Of a stretch of DNA of 61,230 nucleotides, positions 27,991 through 40,225 are shown one piece after another. Location of the stretch: contig BDTW01000022.1 of NCBI GenBank assembly GCA_002897735.1, positions 1 through 61,230 on the forward strand, given 5' to 3'. The first letter of the stretch is position 1, and each line of letters begins with the position of its first letter. The position numbers were made by a program, and so were the translations under genes. A model generated the notes under the pieces. It was not told the DNA's origin and did no database searches. It saw only the letters and a list, made by a program, of their open reading frames with translations. The DNA comes from a bacterium BMS3Bbin13 (GTDB lineage Bacteria; Pseudomonadota; Gammaproteobacteria; 21-64-14).

Positions 27991-29850
27991 TCAGATCGAC
28001 AGCCGCTTGATCCTGCGGCCGCCGTAGAGCAGGTTGGTGATGGCGCGCGTACCCATGATCGCCGTGAACATCGAGGTCAGGATACCCAGCGAGAGTGTCA
28101 CCGCGAAACCCTTCACCGGTCCGGTCCCGAAGCTGAACAGCACCACCGCCGCGATCAGCGTGGTGATATTGGCGTCGGCGATCGTGGAGAACGCCTTCTC
28201 GTAGCCGGCGTGGATGCTCGCCTGGGGTGTATTGCCGTTGCGCATCTCTTCGCGGATACGCTCATAGATAAGCACATTGGCGTCGACCGCCATGCCCACG
28301 GTGAGCACGATGCCGGCGATGCCCGGCATCGTGAGCGTCGCCTGCAACAGCGAGAGCAGCGCCACCACCAACACCAGGTTGAAGAACAGCGCGAGGTCCG
28401 CCATCAGGCCGAACGCCCGGTAGTAGAGGGCCATGAAGAGCAGCACCACGACGAAACCGACCACCACCGCCTCGAAACCCTGATGGATGTTCTCCTGGCC
28501 GAGGCTGGGACCGATGGTGCGCTCCTCGATGATCTCCATCGGCGCCGCCAGGGCGCCGGCGCGCAGCAGCAGCGCGAGGTTGCGCGCCCCCTGGGTGCTG
28601 TCGAGGCCGGTGATCTGGAAACGCTTGCCAAAGCGGCCCCGGATCACCGCGACGTTGATGACGTTTTCGACCCTCTTGGTCACCCGCACCGGCTTACCGT
28701 TCACCATGTGGGTCGAGACCTTGTTCTCGATGAAGACCACCGCCATACTCCGGCCGACATTCTTGGCCGTGGTGTTCTCCATGATCCGCGCGCCCCGGCC
28801 GTTCAGGGTGATGAACACCGCCGCCTGCCCGCTCTGCTGATCCAGGCCCGAAGCGGCGTCGGTGACCTGGTTGCCCGTTATGATGACGCGCCGCTTGAGC
28901 AGGATCGGCCGGTGCTGGCGGTCGTAGTAGATCCGGTCGCCCGCCGGGGCGTGGCCGGTGGCGACGGCGTCCTCGACGTTGTGCTCCTCGTCGACCAGAT
29001 GGAACTCCAGTGTCGCGGTGGCGCCGATGATCTCCTTCGCGCGCGCGGTGTCCTGCACGCCCGGCAGCTCGACCACGATGCGGTCCTTCCCCTGCTGCTG
29101 GATGATGGGCTCGGTCACGCCGAGTTCGTTGATGCGGTTGCGCAGCGTGGTGATGTTCTGCTGTACGGCGAAGTCACGGATCTTGGTCAGTTCCTCCGGA
29201 CTGAGGGTCGCGCGCAACGCGAATCCGCCCTGCCCGGAAGGCGTGCTCAGCACGAGGTCGCGGTTCCGGGCCTGGATCAGCGAGCGGGCACGATCCAGGT
29301 CGCGCGCGTCGCGGAACCGCATCTGAATCGCGTCCTTGCTCCGGGAGACGTCCAGATAGCGGATGCGCTTGCCCTGCAGCAGGCTGCGCAGGTCGCCGAC
29401 GTGGCGTCCCAGTGCCTGCTGGAGCGCCGCGCGCATGTCCACCGCCATGAGGAAATGGACCCCGCCGCGCAGATCCAGCCCCAGGTACATGGGCCGCGCA
29501 TTGATCGCGCGCAGCCACCCCGGGGTGGAGGGCGCCAGGTTGAGCGCCACCACGTAGTTGCCGCCCAACGCGACTTCCAGGAGGTCGCGGCCCCGGAGCT
29601 GGGCCTCGGAGTCGTGGAAGCGGATCAGGAGCCGTCCGTCATGCTCGGTGACCGACTTGTAGCGGATGTCGGCCTTCTCCAGCGTGGCCACCGCCTTGTC
29701 GCGGATCGGCGCGCCGACCGGCTCGCCGCCCCTGGAGGAGATCTGCACCGCCGGGTCCTGCCCGTAGAGGTTCGGCAACGCGTAGACGATGCCGAACAGC
29801 AGCACGCCGAGAATCAGCAGATACTTCCACAAGGGGTATTGATTGATCAT
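27991..29850 (-). CDS. secD: Protein translocase subunit SecD
   Basis: A 619-aa RND-like membrane protein. The first helix (YLLILGVLLFGIVYALPNLYG) is followed by a large periplasmic P1 domain with LDLRGGVHFLMAVD and ELPGVQDTARAKEIIG, then helices 2-6 with VGMAVDANVLIYERIREE, the conserved Asp/Arg region used in proton transfer. Length matches the proteobacterial form. Confidence 0.97.
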   Translation of the reverse strand: MINQYPLWKYLLILGVLLFGIVYALPNLYGQDPAVQISSRGGEPVGAPIRDKAVATLEKADIRYKSVTEHDGRLLIRFHDSEAQLRGRDLLEVALGGNYVVALNLAPSTPGWLRAINARPMYLGLDLRGGVHFLMAVDMRAALQQALGRHVGDLRSLLQGKRIRYLDVSRSKDAIQMRFRDARDLDRARSLIQARNRDLVLSTPSGQGGFALRATLSPEELTKIRDFAVQQNITTLRNRINELGVTEPIIQQQGKDRIVVELPGVQDTARAKEIIGATATLEFHLVDEEHNVEDAVATGHAPAGDRIYYDRQHRPILLKRRVIITGNQVTDAASGLDQQSGQAAVFITLNGRGARIMENTTAKNVGRSMAVVFIENKVSTHMVNGKPVRVTKRVENVINVAVIRGRFGKRFQITGLDSTQGARNLALLLRAGALAAPMEIIEERTIGPSLGQENIHQGFEAVVVGFVVVLLFMALYYRAFGLMADLALFFNLVLVVALLSLLQATLTMPGIAGIVLTVGMAVDANVLIYERIREEMRNGNTPQASIHAGYEKAFSTIADANITTLIAAVVLFSFGTGPVKGFAVTLSLGILTSMFTAIMGTRAITNLLYGGRRIKRLSI

Positions 29851-29863
29851 CGCGCGCGGGCGC

Positions 29864-30193
29864 TCAGAGCTTCTTCAGGCTGCCCTTGGGGAGCACGGTC
29901 GAGATCGCCTGCCGCTGGATCCGCACCTGGACGTTGCCGGCGATCTCCACCCTCACGAAGTTCTCACCCATCTCCGTGACCTGGCCCACGAGACCGCCGG
30001 TGGTCACCACCTCGTCGCCCTTGGCCAGGGCGGCCACCATCTTGCGGTGCTCCTTGGTGCGCTTGGCCTGCGGACGGATCAGCAGGAAATAGAAGACCAC
30101 GAAGATCAGCACCAGGGGCAGGAAGCTGAGCAACGGGTCGCCGCCGCTCGACGAGGCGCCCTGCGCCCAGGCATCAGGGATGAACAGGCTCAT
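29864..30193 (-). CDS. yajC: Preprotein translocase subunit YajC
   Basis: A 109-aa membrane protein of the SecDF-YajC complex, with one transmembrane helix (LSFLPLVLIFVVFYFLLI) followed by RPQAKRTKEHRKM and a cytoplasmic domain (LAKGDEVVTTGGLVGQVTE). It lies 13 bp before secD and 106 bp after tgt. Confidence 0.95.
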   Translation of the reverse strand: MSLFIPDAWAQGASSSGGDPLLSFLPLVLIFVVFYFLLIRPQAKRTKEHRKMVAALAKGDEVVTTGGLVGQVTEMGENFVRVEIAGNVQVRIQRQAISTVLPKGSLKKL

Positions 30194-30299
30194 GCCGTAT
30201 CCTTAATCGGTTCGCCGAAGGTTTGGAATCGGTAATGGCACGCAACGGCCGGCGGGGCCCGCCCCCCCGTTCCGGCATCCGCACCGCAAGAGTATCCCA

Positions 30300-32464
<2,165 letters not shown>

Positions 32465-32537
32465 GGGGCGCGATGGTAGCACAGCGGCATCACGCACGAG
32501 CAGGGATACGCCGCCCGGCGCCACTCCCCGACGACGC

Positions 32538-32565
32538 TTGCCCGGGAGCCCGAATGGCTTATACT
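32538..32565 (+). promoter_or_regulatory. Predicted promoter of tRNA-Leu
   Basis: -35 TTGCCC (32538-32543) and -10 TATACT (32560-32565) are separated by 16 bp. The start near 32572 is just 8 nt before the mature tRNA 5' end. Confidence 0.65.
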
Positions 32566-32579
32566 AGCCCGTCCGACAG

Positions 32580-32666
32580 GCCGGGATGGCGGAACTGGTA
32601 GACGCGCCGGACTCAAAATCCGGTGGTGGCGACACCGTGAGAGTTCGAGTCTCTCTCCCGGCACCA
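32580..32666 (+). tRNA. tRNA-Leu, anticodon CAA
   Basis: GCCGGG at the 5' end pairs with CCCGGC before ACCA. The anticodon loop CTCAAAA gives CAA, which reads UUG. Long variable arm and GGTAGACGCG D-loop as in class II tRNA-Leu; the T-loop is GTTCGAGTC. The CCA is encoded. No copy of the tRNA 3' end was noticed downstream. Confidence 0.97.
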
Positions 32667-32881
32667 AACCCCGCATAGGCGTCCGTACCGCCGCGGGAGC
32701 CGTGCCCGGACCATCGTGCGCCCCGACCGATCCCCGGGCACACGGCGGTGTTGGCGTGGCCGCGAAGCCCGATTCACGGGCGATGCGCCTCCCCGCAGCC
32801 CCCCCATCAGGCCATCCCGCCGGGACGCGGAGGCCGGGCGTCCCGCGACCCCGGCAGCGGCCAAAACGAAGAGATCCGGCG

Positions 32882-35440
32882 ATGACAGGCACCCGATACC
32901 GGCTGGAGGTTCAACCCCACATTCCCGAGCGCCTCGCCCGGCTCCAGGAACTCGCGGGCGATCTCGCCTATAGCTGGAACCGCCAGGTGCGCGGGCTGTT
33001 CTACCGCCTCGATTCGAAACTCTGGGGACGCTGCGGACACAACCCCAAGGTCTTCCTGCGCCGCGTCGCCCAGAATCGCCTCACCGAGGCCGCCGAAGAC
33101 CGGATCTACCTGGAGGAATACAACCGGGCACTCTCGGCCTATGACGCCTACCAGCGCGAGGGGATGCGCAGCGACATCGAACCGCACCTCGACCCCGCCG
33201 TCGATCTGGTCGCCTACTTCTGCGCCGAATTCGGACTGCACGAGAGCCTGCCCATCTACTCCGGCGGGCTCGGCATCCTGGCCGGCGACCACTGCAAGGC
33301 GGCCGGCGACCTCGGCATCCCGTTCGTGGCGGTGGGCATGCTCTACCGGCAGGGGTATTTCACGCAGACCATCGACGGCCAGGGCAACCAGCTCGCCCAC
33401 TACCACCCGACCGCGTTCGCCGATCTCCCGGCGGAACCGGCCCGGGATCCGTGCGGGAGCGAAATCCAGGTCCACGTGGACCTTTCGGGACGCCGGGTCG
33501 CCCTGCGCGTGTGGCACGTGAAGGTCGGGCACATCGACCTGTACCTGCTCGACAGCGACACCGCGGAGAACAACGAGGCCGATCGCTCCATCACCTACCA
33601 GCTCTACGGCGGCGACAACAATACCCGGATCCAACAGGAAATCGTGCTTGGGCTCGGCGGTGTGCGCGCGTTGCGCGCCCTGGGCCTGGCGCCCACCGTC
33701 TGGCACATCAACGAGGGGCATCCCGCGTTCCTGATCCTGGAGCGCTGCCGCGAATACGTGGCGCAGGGCATGGACTTCGACAGCGCCCTGGAACTGGTCG
33801 CCTCCGCCACCGTGTTCACCACCCACACGCCGGTACCCGCCGGACACGACATCTTCGATCACGGCCTCATTACGAGCTATCTCGGTGAGACCATGTCGCA
33901 GCTCGGGATCGGCACCGATCAGTTCCTCGCGCTCGGTTCCAGCCCCAACGCCCAGGGCGGATTCAACATGACCGCGTTCGCCCTGCGCGGCTCCCGCTGC
34001 CACAACGGCGTGAGCCGCATCCACGGGACCGTGGCCTCGCGCATGGAGAGCTACATCTGGCCCCAGATCCCACCCGACGAGAACCCCATCCATCACGTCA
34101 CCAACGGCGTACACGTGCCCACGTTCCTGGCGCGCGAATGGGCCAATCTCCTCGATATGCGACTCGGCGGCGAGTGGCGCAACAAGCTGCGCAACAAGGA
34201 GTACTGGGATCATATCGACGAAATCCCGGACTACAGCTTCTGGAGCCTGCGCCAGTCGCTCAAGTCGGAGTTCCTGGCGGAGGTGGGGCGCCGGGCGACC
34301 CGTCAGCACCGACGTAACGGCTGCAGCCCCTCGCAGATCGAGCGCCTGACCCGTTACCTGTCTCCGGAGGAACTCAACGTGTTGACGCTGGGCTTCGCCC
34401 GGCGCTTCGCGACCTACAAGCGTGCGACGCTGCTGTTCAGCGACCCGGAACGCTTGGCGCGCATCCTGAATGATCCGCAGCGCCCCGTGGTGCTCATCTT
34501 CGCCGGCAAGGCGCACCCCAACGACCTGCCCGGCCAGCACCTGATTCAGGTGATCCACGATTTCTCGCGGCGCCCCGAATTCGAGGGCAAGATCCTCGTG
34601 CTCGAAGGCTACGATCTGGCCCTGGCCCGCAAGCTGGTCACCGGCGTAGACGTGTGGGTGAACACCCCGGAGTATCCGATGGAGGCGAGCGGGACCTCGG
34701 GGCAGAAGGCGGGCATCAACGGAGTGCTCAATCTCAGCGTCCTGGACGGCTGGTGGGGCGAGGGCTACAACGGCGAGAACGGTTGGGCCATCGAGCCGCA
34801 CGGACCGGAATTCGACGCCGACTACCGCGACCGGGAGGAGGCCCGGGAACTGCTGGACATCGTGGAACACCAGGTGGTTCCGCTCTACTACGATCGCGAC
34901 GGCCACGGCTACTCCGAGGAATGGGTGCGGATGTCCAAGGCCTCGGTGAAATCCCTGCTGCCGCGCTTCAACGCCGTGCGGATGGTGAACGACTACGTGA
35001 CCGGCTACTACGGGCCGGCGCGGCGTCATTCACGCATGCTCTCCAAGGACGGCGGCGCGCCGGCACGCGAACTGGCGATGTGGAAGCACAAGATCGCCCG
35101 TTCCTGGCACAAGGTGAGCCTGCGCCGCATCGATCCGGGTCCGCAGGAGATCATCGCCGGCGACTCGTTGCCGATCCGGGTCGCGGCGCATCTCGACGGC
35201 CTCGACACCCACGACGTGGTCGTGGAATGCCTGATCGGAAGAGAGACGATGAACGGGGAGTTCCGGCTCCATCAGCGGCTGTTGCTGGAACCCGCCGGGG
35301 CGCGCGTCAAGGGGGAATTGGTGTTCGCCCTGGACCTGCAGCCCGACTTGTCCGGATTGATGTACTACAAGCTGCGCATGTATCCCCACCACGAACTGCT
35401 CTGCCACCCCTTCGAGACCGGCTGCATGACTTGGTTGTAG
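32882..35440 (+). CDS. glgP: Alpha-glucan (glycogen) phosphorylase
   Basis: An 852-aa GT35 enzyme that releases glucose-1-phosphate from glycogen or maltodextrins. It belongs to the alpha-glucan phosphorylase type with an N-terminal DUF3417 domain (PERLARLQELAGDLAYSWN). Further landmarks are EFGLHESLPIYSGGLGILAGDH, HINEGHPAF, RRFATYKRA and EASGTSGQKAGINGVLNLSV, which contains the Lys corresponding to the PLP-binding residue. It is read towards malQ and ends in a repeat-filled convergent gap. The 215 bp between tRNA-Leu and glgP show no further gene. Confidence 0.94.
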   Translation: MTGTRYRLEVQPHIPERLARLQELAGDLAYSWNRQVRGLFYRLDSKLWGRCGHNPKVFLRRVAQNRLTEAAEDRIYLEEYNRALSAYDAYQREGMRSDIEPHLDPAVDLVAYFCAEFGLHESLPIYSGGLGILAGDHCKAAGDLGIPFVAVGMLYRQGYFTQTIDGQGNQLAHYHPTAFADLPAEPARDPCGSEIQVHVDLSGRRVALRVWHVKVGHIDLYLLDSDTAENNEADRSITYQLYGGDNNTRIQQEIVLGLGGVRALRALGLAPTVWHINEGHPAFLILERCREYVAQGMDFDSALELVASATVFTTHTPVPAGHDIFDHGLITSYLGETMSQLGIGTDQFLALGSSPNAQGGFNMTAFALRGSRCHNGVSRIHGTVASRMESYIWPQIPPDENPIHHVTNGVHVPTFLAREWANLLDMRLGGEWRNKLRNKEYWDHIDEIPDYSFWSLRQSLKSEFLAEVGRRATRQHRRNGCSPSQIERLTRYLSPEELNVLTLGFARRFATYKRATLLFSDPERLARILNDPQRPVVLIFAGKAHPNDLPGQHLIQVIHDFSRRPEFEGKILVLEGYDLALARKLVTGVDVWVNTPEYPMEASGTSGQKAGINGVLNLSVLDGWWGEGYNGENGWAIEPHGPEFDADYRDREEARELLDIVEHQVVPLYYDRDGHGYSEEWVRMSKASVKSLLPRFNAVRMVNDYVTGYYGPARRHSRMLSKDGGAPARELAMWKHKIARSWHKVSLRRIDPGPQEIIAGDSLPIRVAAHLDGLDTHDVVVECLIGRETMNGEFRLHQRLLLEPAGARVKGELVFALDLQPDLSGLMYYKLRMYPHHELLCHPFETGCMTWL

Positions 35441-35444
35441 CAGC

Positions 35445-35528
35445 GTCGCCGGCGGGGCAAGCCCCGCCCTACGGGTGGATACGGAAACCGCGTCGCCTCC
35501 CCGGTAGGGCCGGCCTTGGCCGGCCGAC
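35445..35528. repeat. Intergenic palindromic repeat pair (family A, copy 2)
   Basis: GGCGGGGC-AA-GCCCCGCCCTACGGG (hairpin, 35451-35474) is followed after about 28 bp by GGTAGGGCCGGCCTTGGCCGGCCGACG (35502-35528), the two halves facing each other. It lies between the convergent glgP and malQ genes. The next 90 bp to the malQ stop show nothing else. Confidence 0.8.
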
Positions 35529-35618
35529 GACGCGAAACCGCACCACACGACAGGAGAATCTCCAACGCCGTCGGCGGGGTCCGGGACTCGCGTCGCCCCC
35601 CCCCCGGCCGGCCCACCG

Positions 35619-37103
35619 TCAACCGCCCGCGGGCTCGCGTCCGTAGATCCGAATCAGGTGGTGCATGCGTTGCGCCACGTCCTGCGGAAACCAGTCCCAG
35701 CCGAAGCGCCAGGTCCAGTTTCCTTCGGTGGTGCCGGGGCGGTTCATGCGGTGGGCGGCATCCAGACCCAGCACGTCCTGCAGCGGCACCACCGTGAGGC
35801 GTGCCACGGAGGCGAACGCCCAGCGGACCAGCGGCCATGGCATGGGATCGGAAGGGTGGGCGAGATAGTCTCGCACCGCGTATTTGCGCTCCTCCGTCAA
35901 CTCCTCGAACCAGCCGAGGCTGGTGTTGTTGTCGTGGGTACCGGTATAGACCACGCAGTTCTCCCGGTGGCGGTGCGGCAGGTAGGGGTTGTCGGTGCTG
36001 CCGTCGAAGGCGAACTGCAGAATCTTCATGCCGGGAAAACCGAAGCGCGCGCGCAACGCCTCGACCTCGGGGGTGATCAACCCCAGGTCCTCCGCCACCA
36101 GCGGCAGGTGCGGACCCAGTCGCTCGCGTAGCGTGCGGAACAAGGCCTCGCCCGGTGCCTTGACCCAGCGCCCGTTCGTGGCGTCGGGCGCATCCGCCGC
36201 CACCTCCCAGTAGGCCTCGAAACCGCGGAAATGATCGATCCGGATCAGGTCGAACAGCTCGCGCTGCCCGGCCACGCGTTCCACCCACCAGCGGAAGCCG
36301 TCCGCCTGCATCACGTCCCAGCGGTAGTGGGGATTGCCCCAAAGCTGGCCGGTCGCCGAGAAGTAGTCCGGCGGCACACCGGCGACGGTGAGCGGGCGGC
36401 CCTGATCGTCGAGTGCGAAGTAGTCGCGGTGCGCCCAGACCTCGGCGCTGTCGTGGGAGGCGAAGATCGGCAGGTCGCCGAGCAGCAGGATCCCGCGTTC
36501 GTTCGCATAAGCGCGCAGCAACCGCCACTGGCGGCGGAACAGAAACTGCACGAACCGGATTCGCTCGACGGCATCGGCGAGTTCACGGCGCACGCGCGCG
36601 AGCGCCTTCGGCGTGCGGTCGCGTCGGCCGCGGGGCCACTGCGTCCAGGGCTTGCCCTCGTAGACGTCGCGCAACGCCTGGAACAGCGCGAAGTCCTCCA
36701 GCCAATGGGCGTTGTGCTCGCAAAACGCATCGAACTCCGCACGTGCCGGCGCGTCGGCGTGCTCCCGGAACCCGTCCCAGGCCGCGCCGAGGACGTCGTC
36801 GCCGGCGGCCTCCGCGGCCTCGGGCGAGAGGCCCGGCAGCCAGCCCCATTGCACCAGCAGCGCGCGACTCACCAGGCGCGGATCGCCGGCGTGGACCGAG
36901 AGGCTCTGGTAGGGCGAGCCGCCGTCGTGGGTGGGACCCAGCGGCAGCGTCTGCCACACCCCAAAGCCCGCATCTCGAAGAAAATCGACGAACCAGTAGG
37001 CGTCGGGGCCGAGCCGCCCGCACGAACCGGGGCCGGGCAGCGAAGTAGGATGCAGCAGCAGACCGGCACGGCGCCGGTCCAGGACCGTGTCGGGTTGCGT
37101 CAC
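35619..37103 (-). CDS. malQ: 4-alpha-glucanotransferase (amylomaltase)
   Basis: A 494-aa GH77 enzyme that transfers glucan chains between maltodextrins. Motifs: GLLLHPTSLPGPGSCGRLG, GGSPYQSLSVHAGDP, LIRIDHFRGFEAYWEV (nucleophile Asp), VAEDLGLITPEV (acid/base Glu) and TGTHDNNTSLGW. The start is GTG at 37103, overlapping the stop of the GH57 gene (GTGA), so the two are coupled. Upstream in-frame sequence overlaps the neighbour. Confidence 0.95.
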   Translation of the reverse strand: MTQPDTVLDRRRAGLLLHPTSLPGPGSCGRLGPDAYWFVDFLRDAGFGVWQTLPLGPTHDGGSPYQSLSVHAGDPRLVSRALLVQWGWLPGLSPEAAEAAGDDVLGAAWDGFREHADAPARAEFDAFCEHNAHWLEDFALFQALRDVYEGKPWTQWPRGRRDRTPKALARVRRELADAVERIRFVQFLFRRQWRLLRAYANERGILLLGDLPIFASHDSAEVWAHRDYFALDDQGRPLTVAGVPPDYFSATGQLWGNPHYRWDVMQADGFRWWVERVAGQRELFDLIRIDHFRGFEAYWEVAADAPDATNGRWVKAPGEALFRTLRERLGPHLPLVAEDLGLITPEVEALRARFGFPGMKILQFAFDGSTDNPYLPHRHRENCVVYTGTHDNNTSLGWFEELTEERKYAVRDYLAHPSDPMPWPLVRWAFASVARLTVVPLQDVLGLDAAHRMNRPGTTEGNWTWRFGWDWFPQDVAQRMHHLIRIYGREPAGG

Positions 37104-38806
37104 GACTGGGCTTGGCCCGAGCGCATGGTACCCCCCGCCCGGGGCGCCCCGCCGCCATGGGCAAAGGGCTGATCCAGATACGCCGGCGGCTCCTTGCCGA
37201 TGAACCGATAGAGATTCGACAGGTGGCGCCGGTACAGCCGTTCGAAGTCGCTCACCGTATCGGCGGGGTTGTAGTCGCCGAACCACCAGAACCAGTCGGA
37301 ACCCTCGCACACGGCAAGCTGCTCGAGTGCACGCGCGCGTTGCTCCTCGCCGAGCCGCCCCGAGGCGAGCGCCGCATCGTAGGCCCGCTTGGCCGCGCCC
37401 AGCATGTCCCATCCGCGGTTCTTGTCCGGGTCTCCGATCCACGTGGAAAAGGTTCCGTAGACCCAACTGCCGGCGACCAGCCGCGGCAACTCCGCCGGCG
37501 CCGGGCACCGCTCGATCGCCTCGGAGAAGGTCGTCAGCTCGATCCCCGGATGCTCCACGAGCCGCCGGTAGAGCGCGCTGAGAAAATAGTAGCCGTTTTC
37601 CGGGTAATGCTCCCAGGCGTTCTCGCCGTCCAGGATGATGGACACCACCGTATCGGGCCGCTCGTTCTCGGCGGCGGCGATATCCTCCAGGTGGCCCACC
37701 AGGTTGGCCACCGCGTCGTCGGCGTGCCAATCCGAATAAGTGAAGCCGATCAGGTCGGAGAGTCCGTCATCGCGGAAGAAGGTGCCGAGACGCCCGCCCT
37801 TCAATCGGTAGGGGCGGTGCACGCCTTGCGCGGCCCCGTCCCCGCCCTGGATCTGTTGCAGGGAGTTGGTCAGTACACCCTGACCGCTCGCCGCCCAGCG
37901 GAAACCGTGATCCTCGAGCAGGCGCAGGGTCGCCTCGCTGAGCCCGCCCTCCGAAGGCCAACAGCCCTGTGGCAGGCGGCCGAAGTGGTGCTCGAAGGTC
38001 TCGATCGCGGCGCGCACGTGCCAGCGGGCCCGTCCCTTGCCGCCCGGGTAGGCATCGAGCATGGGTAACGCCACGTCCGGCAGCGCCTCGCGGGCGGAGC
38101 CGATGTCGAGCAGCAGCGGTATAATCGGGTGGGCGTACGGGCTGACCGACAGCTCCACCCGGCCACGGTCGGCCAGCGAGCGGTAGCGGCCGATGATCCC
38201 CGCCAACTGCTCGCCGATCACCGAGACGAGCAGCCGCCGGTCGGCGACCGTGAAGCCGGACCCCTTGTTCTGCAGGCGCTTGATGCGGGTGTCCCGGCGC
38301 CGCACCGTCTCGCCCATCCACGCCAGGTGATACCAGACCAGCAGATCGGCGAGATACCGGTCGCTCAGATACTCCACCCCCTCCGCGGCATCGCCCATGC
38401 ACTCGGCGAACCGTGCGAGCTGCCGATAGGCCGGGAACCGGTCGATCAGCCGGGTGCGGTTGGCGCGCAAACAGGCGTTCACCAGTTCCCGGCGTGCATC
38501 GGTGTCGGCGGGCAGTTCCGGGCCCGCGAGCGCCGCGAGCAGCGGGTCGCGGATCTCGACGCCCTCGCTCAGAAAGGCGCCGACCTGCTCCGCGTAGTCC
38601 TCGATCTGCTCCAACAGGATCGGGGCGAAGTTGATCACCGCGCGCGCACCCGGCACCGCCTCCAGGTGCGCCGCCATGTCGACGTAGTCCTTGATAGCGT
38701 GCAGGTAGGTCCACGGGAGCTGATAGGTCCCGCGCACCAGATCCCGGTACTGGGGCTGGTGCATGTGCCAGCACAGCACCACCTTGAGCCGCGCATCAGC
38801 GGACAT
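37100..38806 (-). CDS. Glycoside hydrolase family 57 protein (alpha-amylase/branching-type)
   Basis: A 568-aa GH57 protein. The family signature HMHQPQYRD lies near the N-terminus, WPSEGGLSE near the middle probably carries the catalytic Glu, and [10 protein letters not shown] / [15 protein letters not shown] mark the later conserved regions including the likely catalytic Asp. No signal peptide, so it acts in the cytoplasm on glycogen or maltodextrins. Exact specificity (amylase, pullulanase or transferase) cannot be read from sequence. It overlaps the glgC stop by 11 bp and malQ by 4 bp, so glgC-GH57-malQ form one operon. Confidence 0.88.
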   Translation of the reverse strand: MSADARLKVVLCWHMHQPQYRDLVRGTYQLPWTYLHAIKDYVDMAAHLEAVPGARAVINFAPILLEQIEDYAEQVGAFLSEGVEIRDPLLAALAGPELPADTDARRELVNACLRANRTRLIDRFPAYRQLARFAECMGDAAEGVEYLSDRYLADLLVWYHLAWMGETVRRRDTRIKRLQNKGSGFTVADRRLLVSVIGEQLAGIIGRYRSLADRGRVELSVSPYAHPIIPLLLDIGSAREALPDVALPMLDAYPGGKGRARWHVRAAIETFEHHFGRLPQGCWPSEGGLSEATLRLLEDHGFRWAASGQGVLTNSLQQIQGGDGAAQGVHRPYRLKGGRLGTFFRDDGLSDLIGFTYSDWHADDAVANLVGHLEDIAAAENERPDTVVSIILDGENAWEHYPENGYYFLSALYRRLVEHPGIELTTFSEAIERCPAPAELPRLVAGSWVYGTFSTWIGDPDKNRGWDMLGAAKRAYDAALASGRLGEEQRARALEQLAVCEGSDWFWWFGDYNPADTVSDFERLYRRHLSNLYRFIGKEPPAYLDQPFAHGGGAPRAGGTMRSGQAQS

Positions 38807-40064
38807 AGTGGCGCACCTGGCCCAGCATCTCGGGGGTCACCAACGTGACCCCGCGTTCGGTGACGTGAAATCGCTTGCCGTCTTCCTCCGGATCCTCGCC
38901 GATGACCATGCCCTCCGGGATCCGGCAACCGCGATCGATGACCGCCCGGCGCACGCGGGCGTGGCACCCGATGTCGGCGTCGGGGAGCACGACCGAGTCC
39001 TGGACCAACGCATGGGAGTGGATCTGGACGTTAGAGAACAACAGGGCGTGGCGTACCGTGGCCCCGGAGATCAGGCACCCGCCCGAGACCATGGCGTCCA
39101 CCGCCATGCCGCGACGATCGTCGTCGTCGAAGACGAACTTGGCGGGCGGGAGTTGCTCCTGGTAGGTCCAGATCGGCCAGTGTTCGTCGTAGAGATTCAG
39201 CTCGGGCGTCACACCGATCAACTCCAGATTGGCCTCCCAGTAGGCGTCCACCGTACCCACGTCGCGCCAGTAACTCTGACGCCCGCTCTGCACGTCGCGG
39301 AACGGGTAGGCCATGACCCGGTAGCGGTTGATCACCGAGGGCAGGATGTCCTTGCCGAAATCGCGGGTGGAGTCGGGCAGGTCCGCGTCCTTGATGAGCT
39401 GCTCGTAGAGGAACGCCGTATTGAACACGTAGATGCCCATGGACGCGAGGGCCACGTCCGCCTTCCCGGGGACCGGCTCCGGGTGCGCGGGTTTTTCGGC
39501 GAAGCGCGCGACGCGCCCCTCGCCGTCGGCGGTCATCACGCCGAACGCGCGAGCGCGATCCAACGGTACCTCGATGCATCCGACGGTAAGGTCGGCACCG
39601 CGATCGACATGGTGGGCGATCATCGGACCGTAGTCCATCTTGTAGACATGGTCGCCGGCCAGGATCAACACGTAGCTCGGGTCGTGGCCGCGGATGATGT
39701 CGATATTCTGATAGACCGCGTCGGCGGTGCCCGCGTACCACGAGGACGTGATGCGTTGCTGGGCGGGCAGCAGTTCCACGAACTCGCCGAACTCCCCGCG
39801 CAGAAAACTCCAACCCTTCTGGATGTGCTGGATCAGGGAGTGGGCTTTGTACTGGGAGAGCACGCCGACGCGGCGGATCCCGGAATTGATGCAGTTGGAG
39901 AGCGGGAAATCGATGATCCGGAACTTGCCGCCGAACGGCACCGCCGGCTTGGCCCGCCACAGGGTCAGGTGCTTGAGCCGCGAGCCGCGCCCGCCGGCGA
40001 GAATCAGAGCGAGGGTATCGCGCGTCAGCAGGCTGACGAAGCGGGGCGTGGAGGCGAGGTTCAT
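38796..40064 (-). CDS. glgC: Glucose-1-phosphate adenylyltransferase
   Basis: A 422-aa enzyme that makes ADP-glucose, the regulated first step of glycogen synthesis. N-terminal [17 protein letters not shown] (nucleotide loop), [30 protein letters not shown] and GDHVYKMDY are present, and the C-terminal left-handed beta-helix ([21 protein letters not shown]) carries the regulatory domain. First gene of the glgC-GH57-malQ operon, divergent from glgB. Confidence 0.96.
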   Translation of the reverse strand: MNLASTPRFVSLLTRDTLALILAGGRGSRLKHLTLWRAKPAVPFGGKFRIIDFPLSNCINSGIRRVGVLSQYKAHSLIQHIQKGWSFLRGEFGEFVELLPAQQRITSSWYAGTADAVYQNIDIIRGHDPSYVLILAGDHVYKMDYGPMIAHHVDRGADLTVGCIEVPLDRARAFGVMTADGEGRVARFAEKPAHPEPVPGKADVALASMGIYVFNTAFLYEQLIKDADLPDSTRDFGKDILPSVINRYRVMAYPFRDVQSGRQSYWRDVGTVDAYWEANLELIGVTPELNLYDEHWPIWTYQEQLPPAKFVFDDDDRRGMAVDAMVSGGCLISGATVRHALLFSNVQIHSHALVQDSVVLPDADIGCHARVRRAVIDRGCRIPEGMVIGEDPEEDGKRFHVTERGVTLVTPEMLGQVRHYVR

Positions 40065-40225
40065 CTGGGCCTTCCCTCGGCGGGCTGTATCCGGGATCGC
40101 GCCGGAAGGATCTTCCGGGAATCGGGATCACCCGACACCCCGCCGGCCGTCGTCCGGATTCCGCAGATGATCCGCCACTTATGGTACCATCAAACCTCCG
40201 GGTCTTGTCACCGGCGGAGGCGTGT

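Noticed and set aside
40181-40225. ATG start of glgB at 40181
   Set aside because: No ribosome-binding site precedes it, whereas GGAGG stands 5 nt before GTG 40226. The additional 15 residues are not typical.
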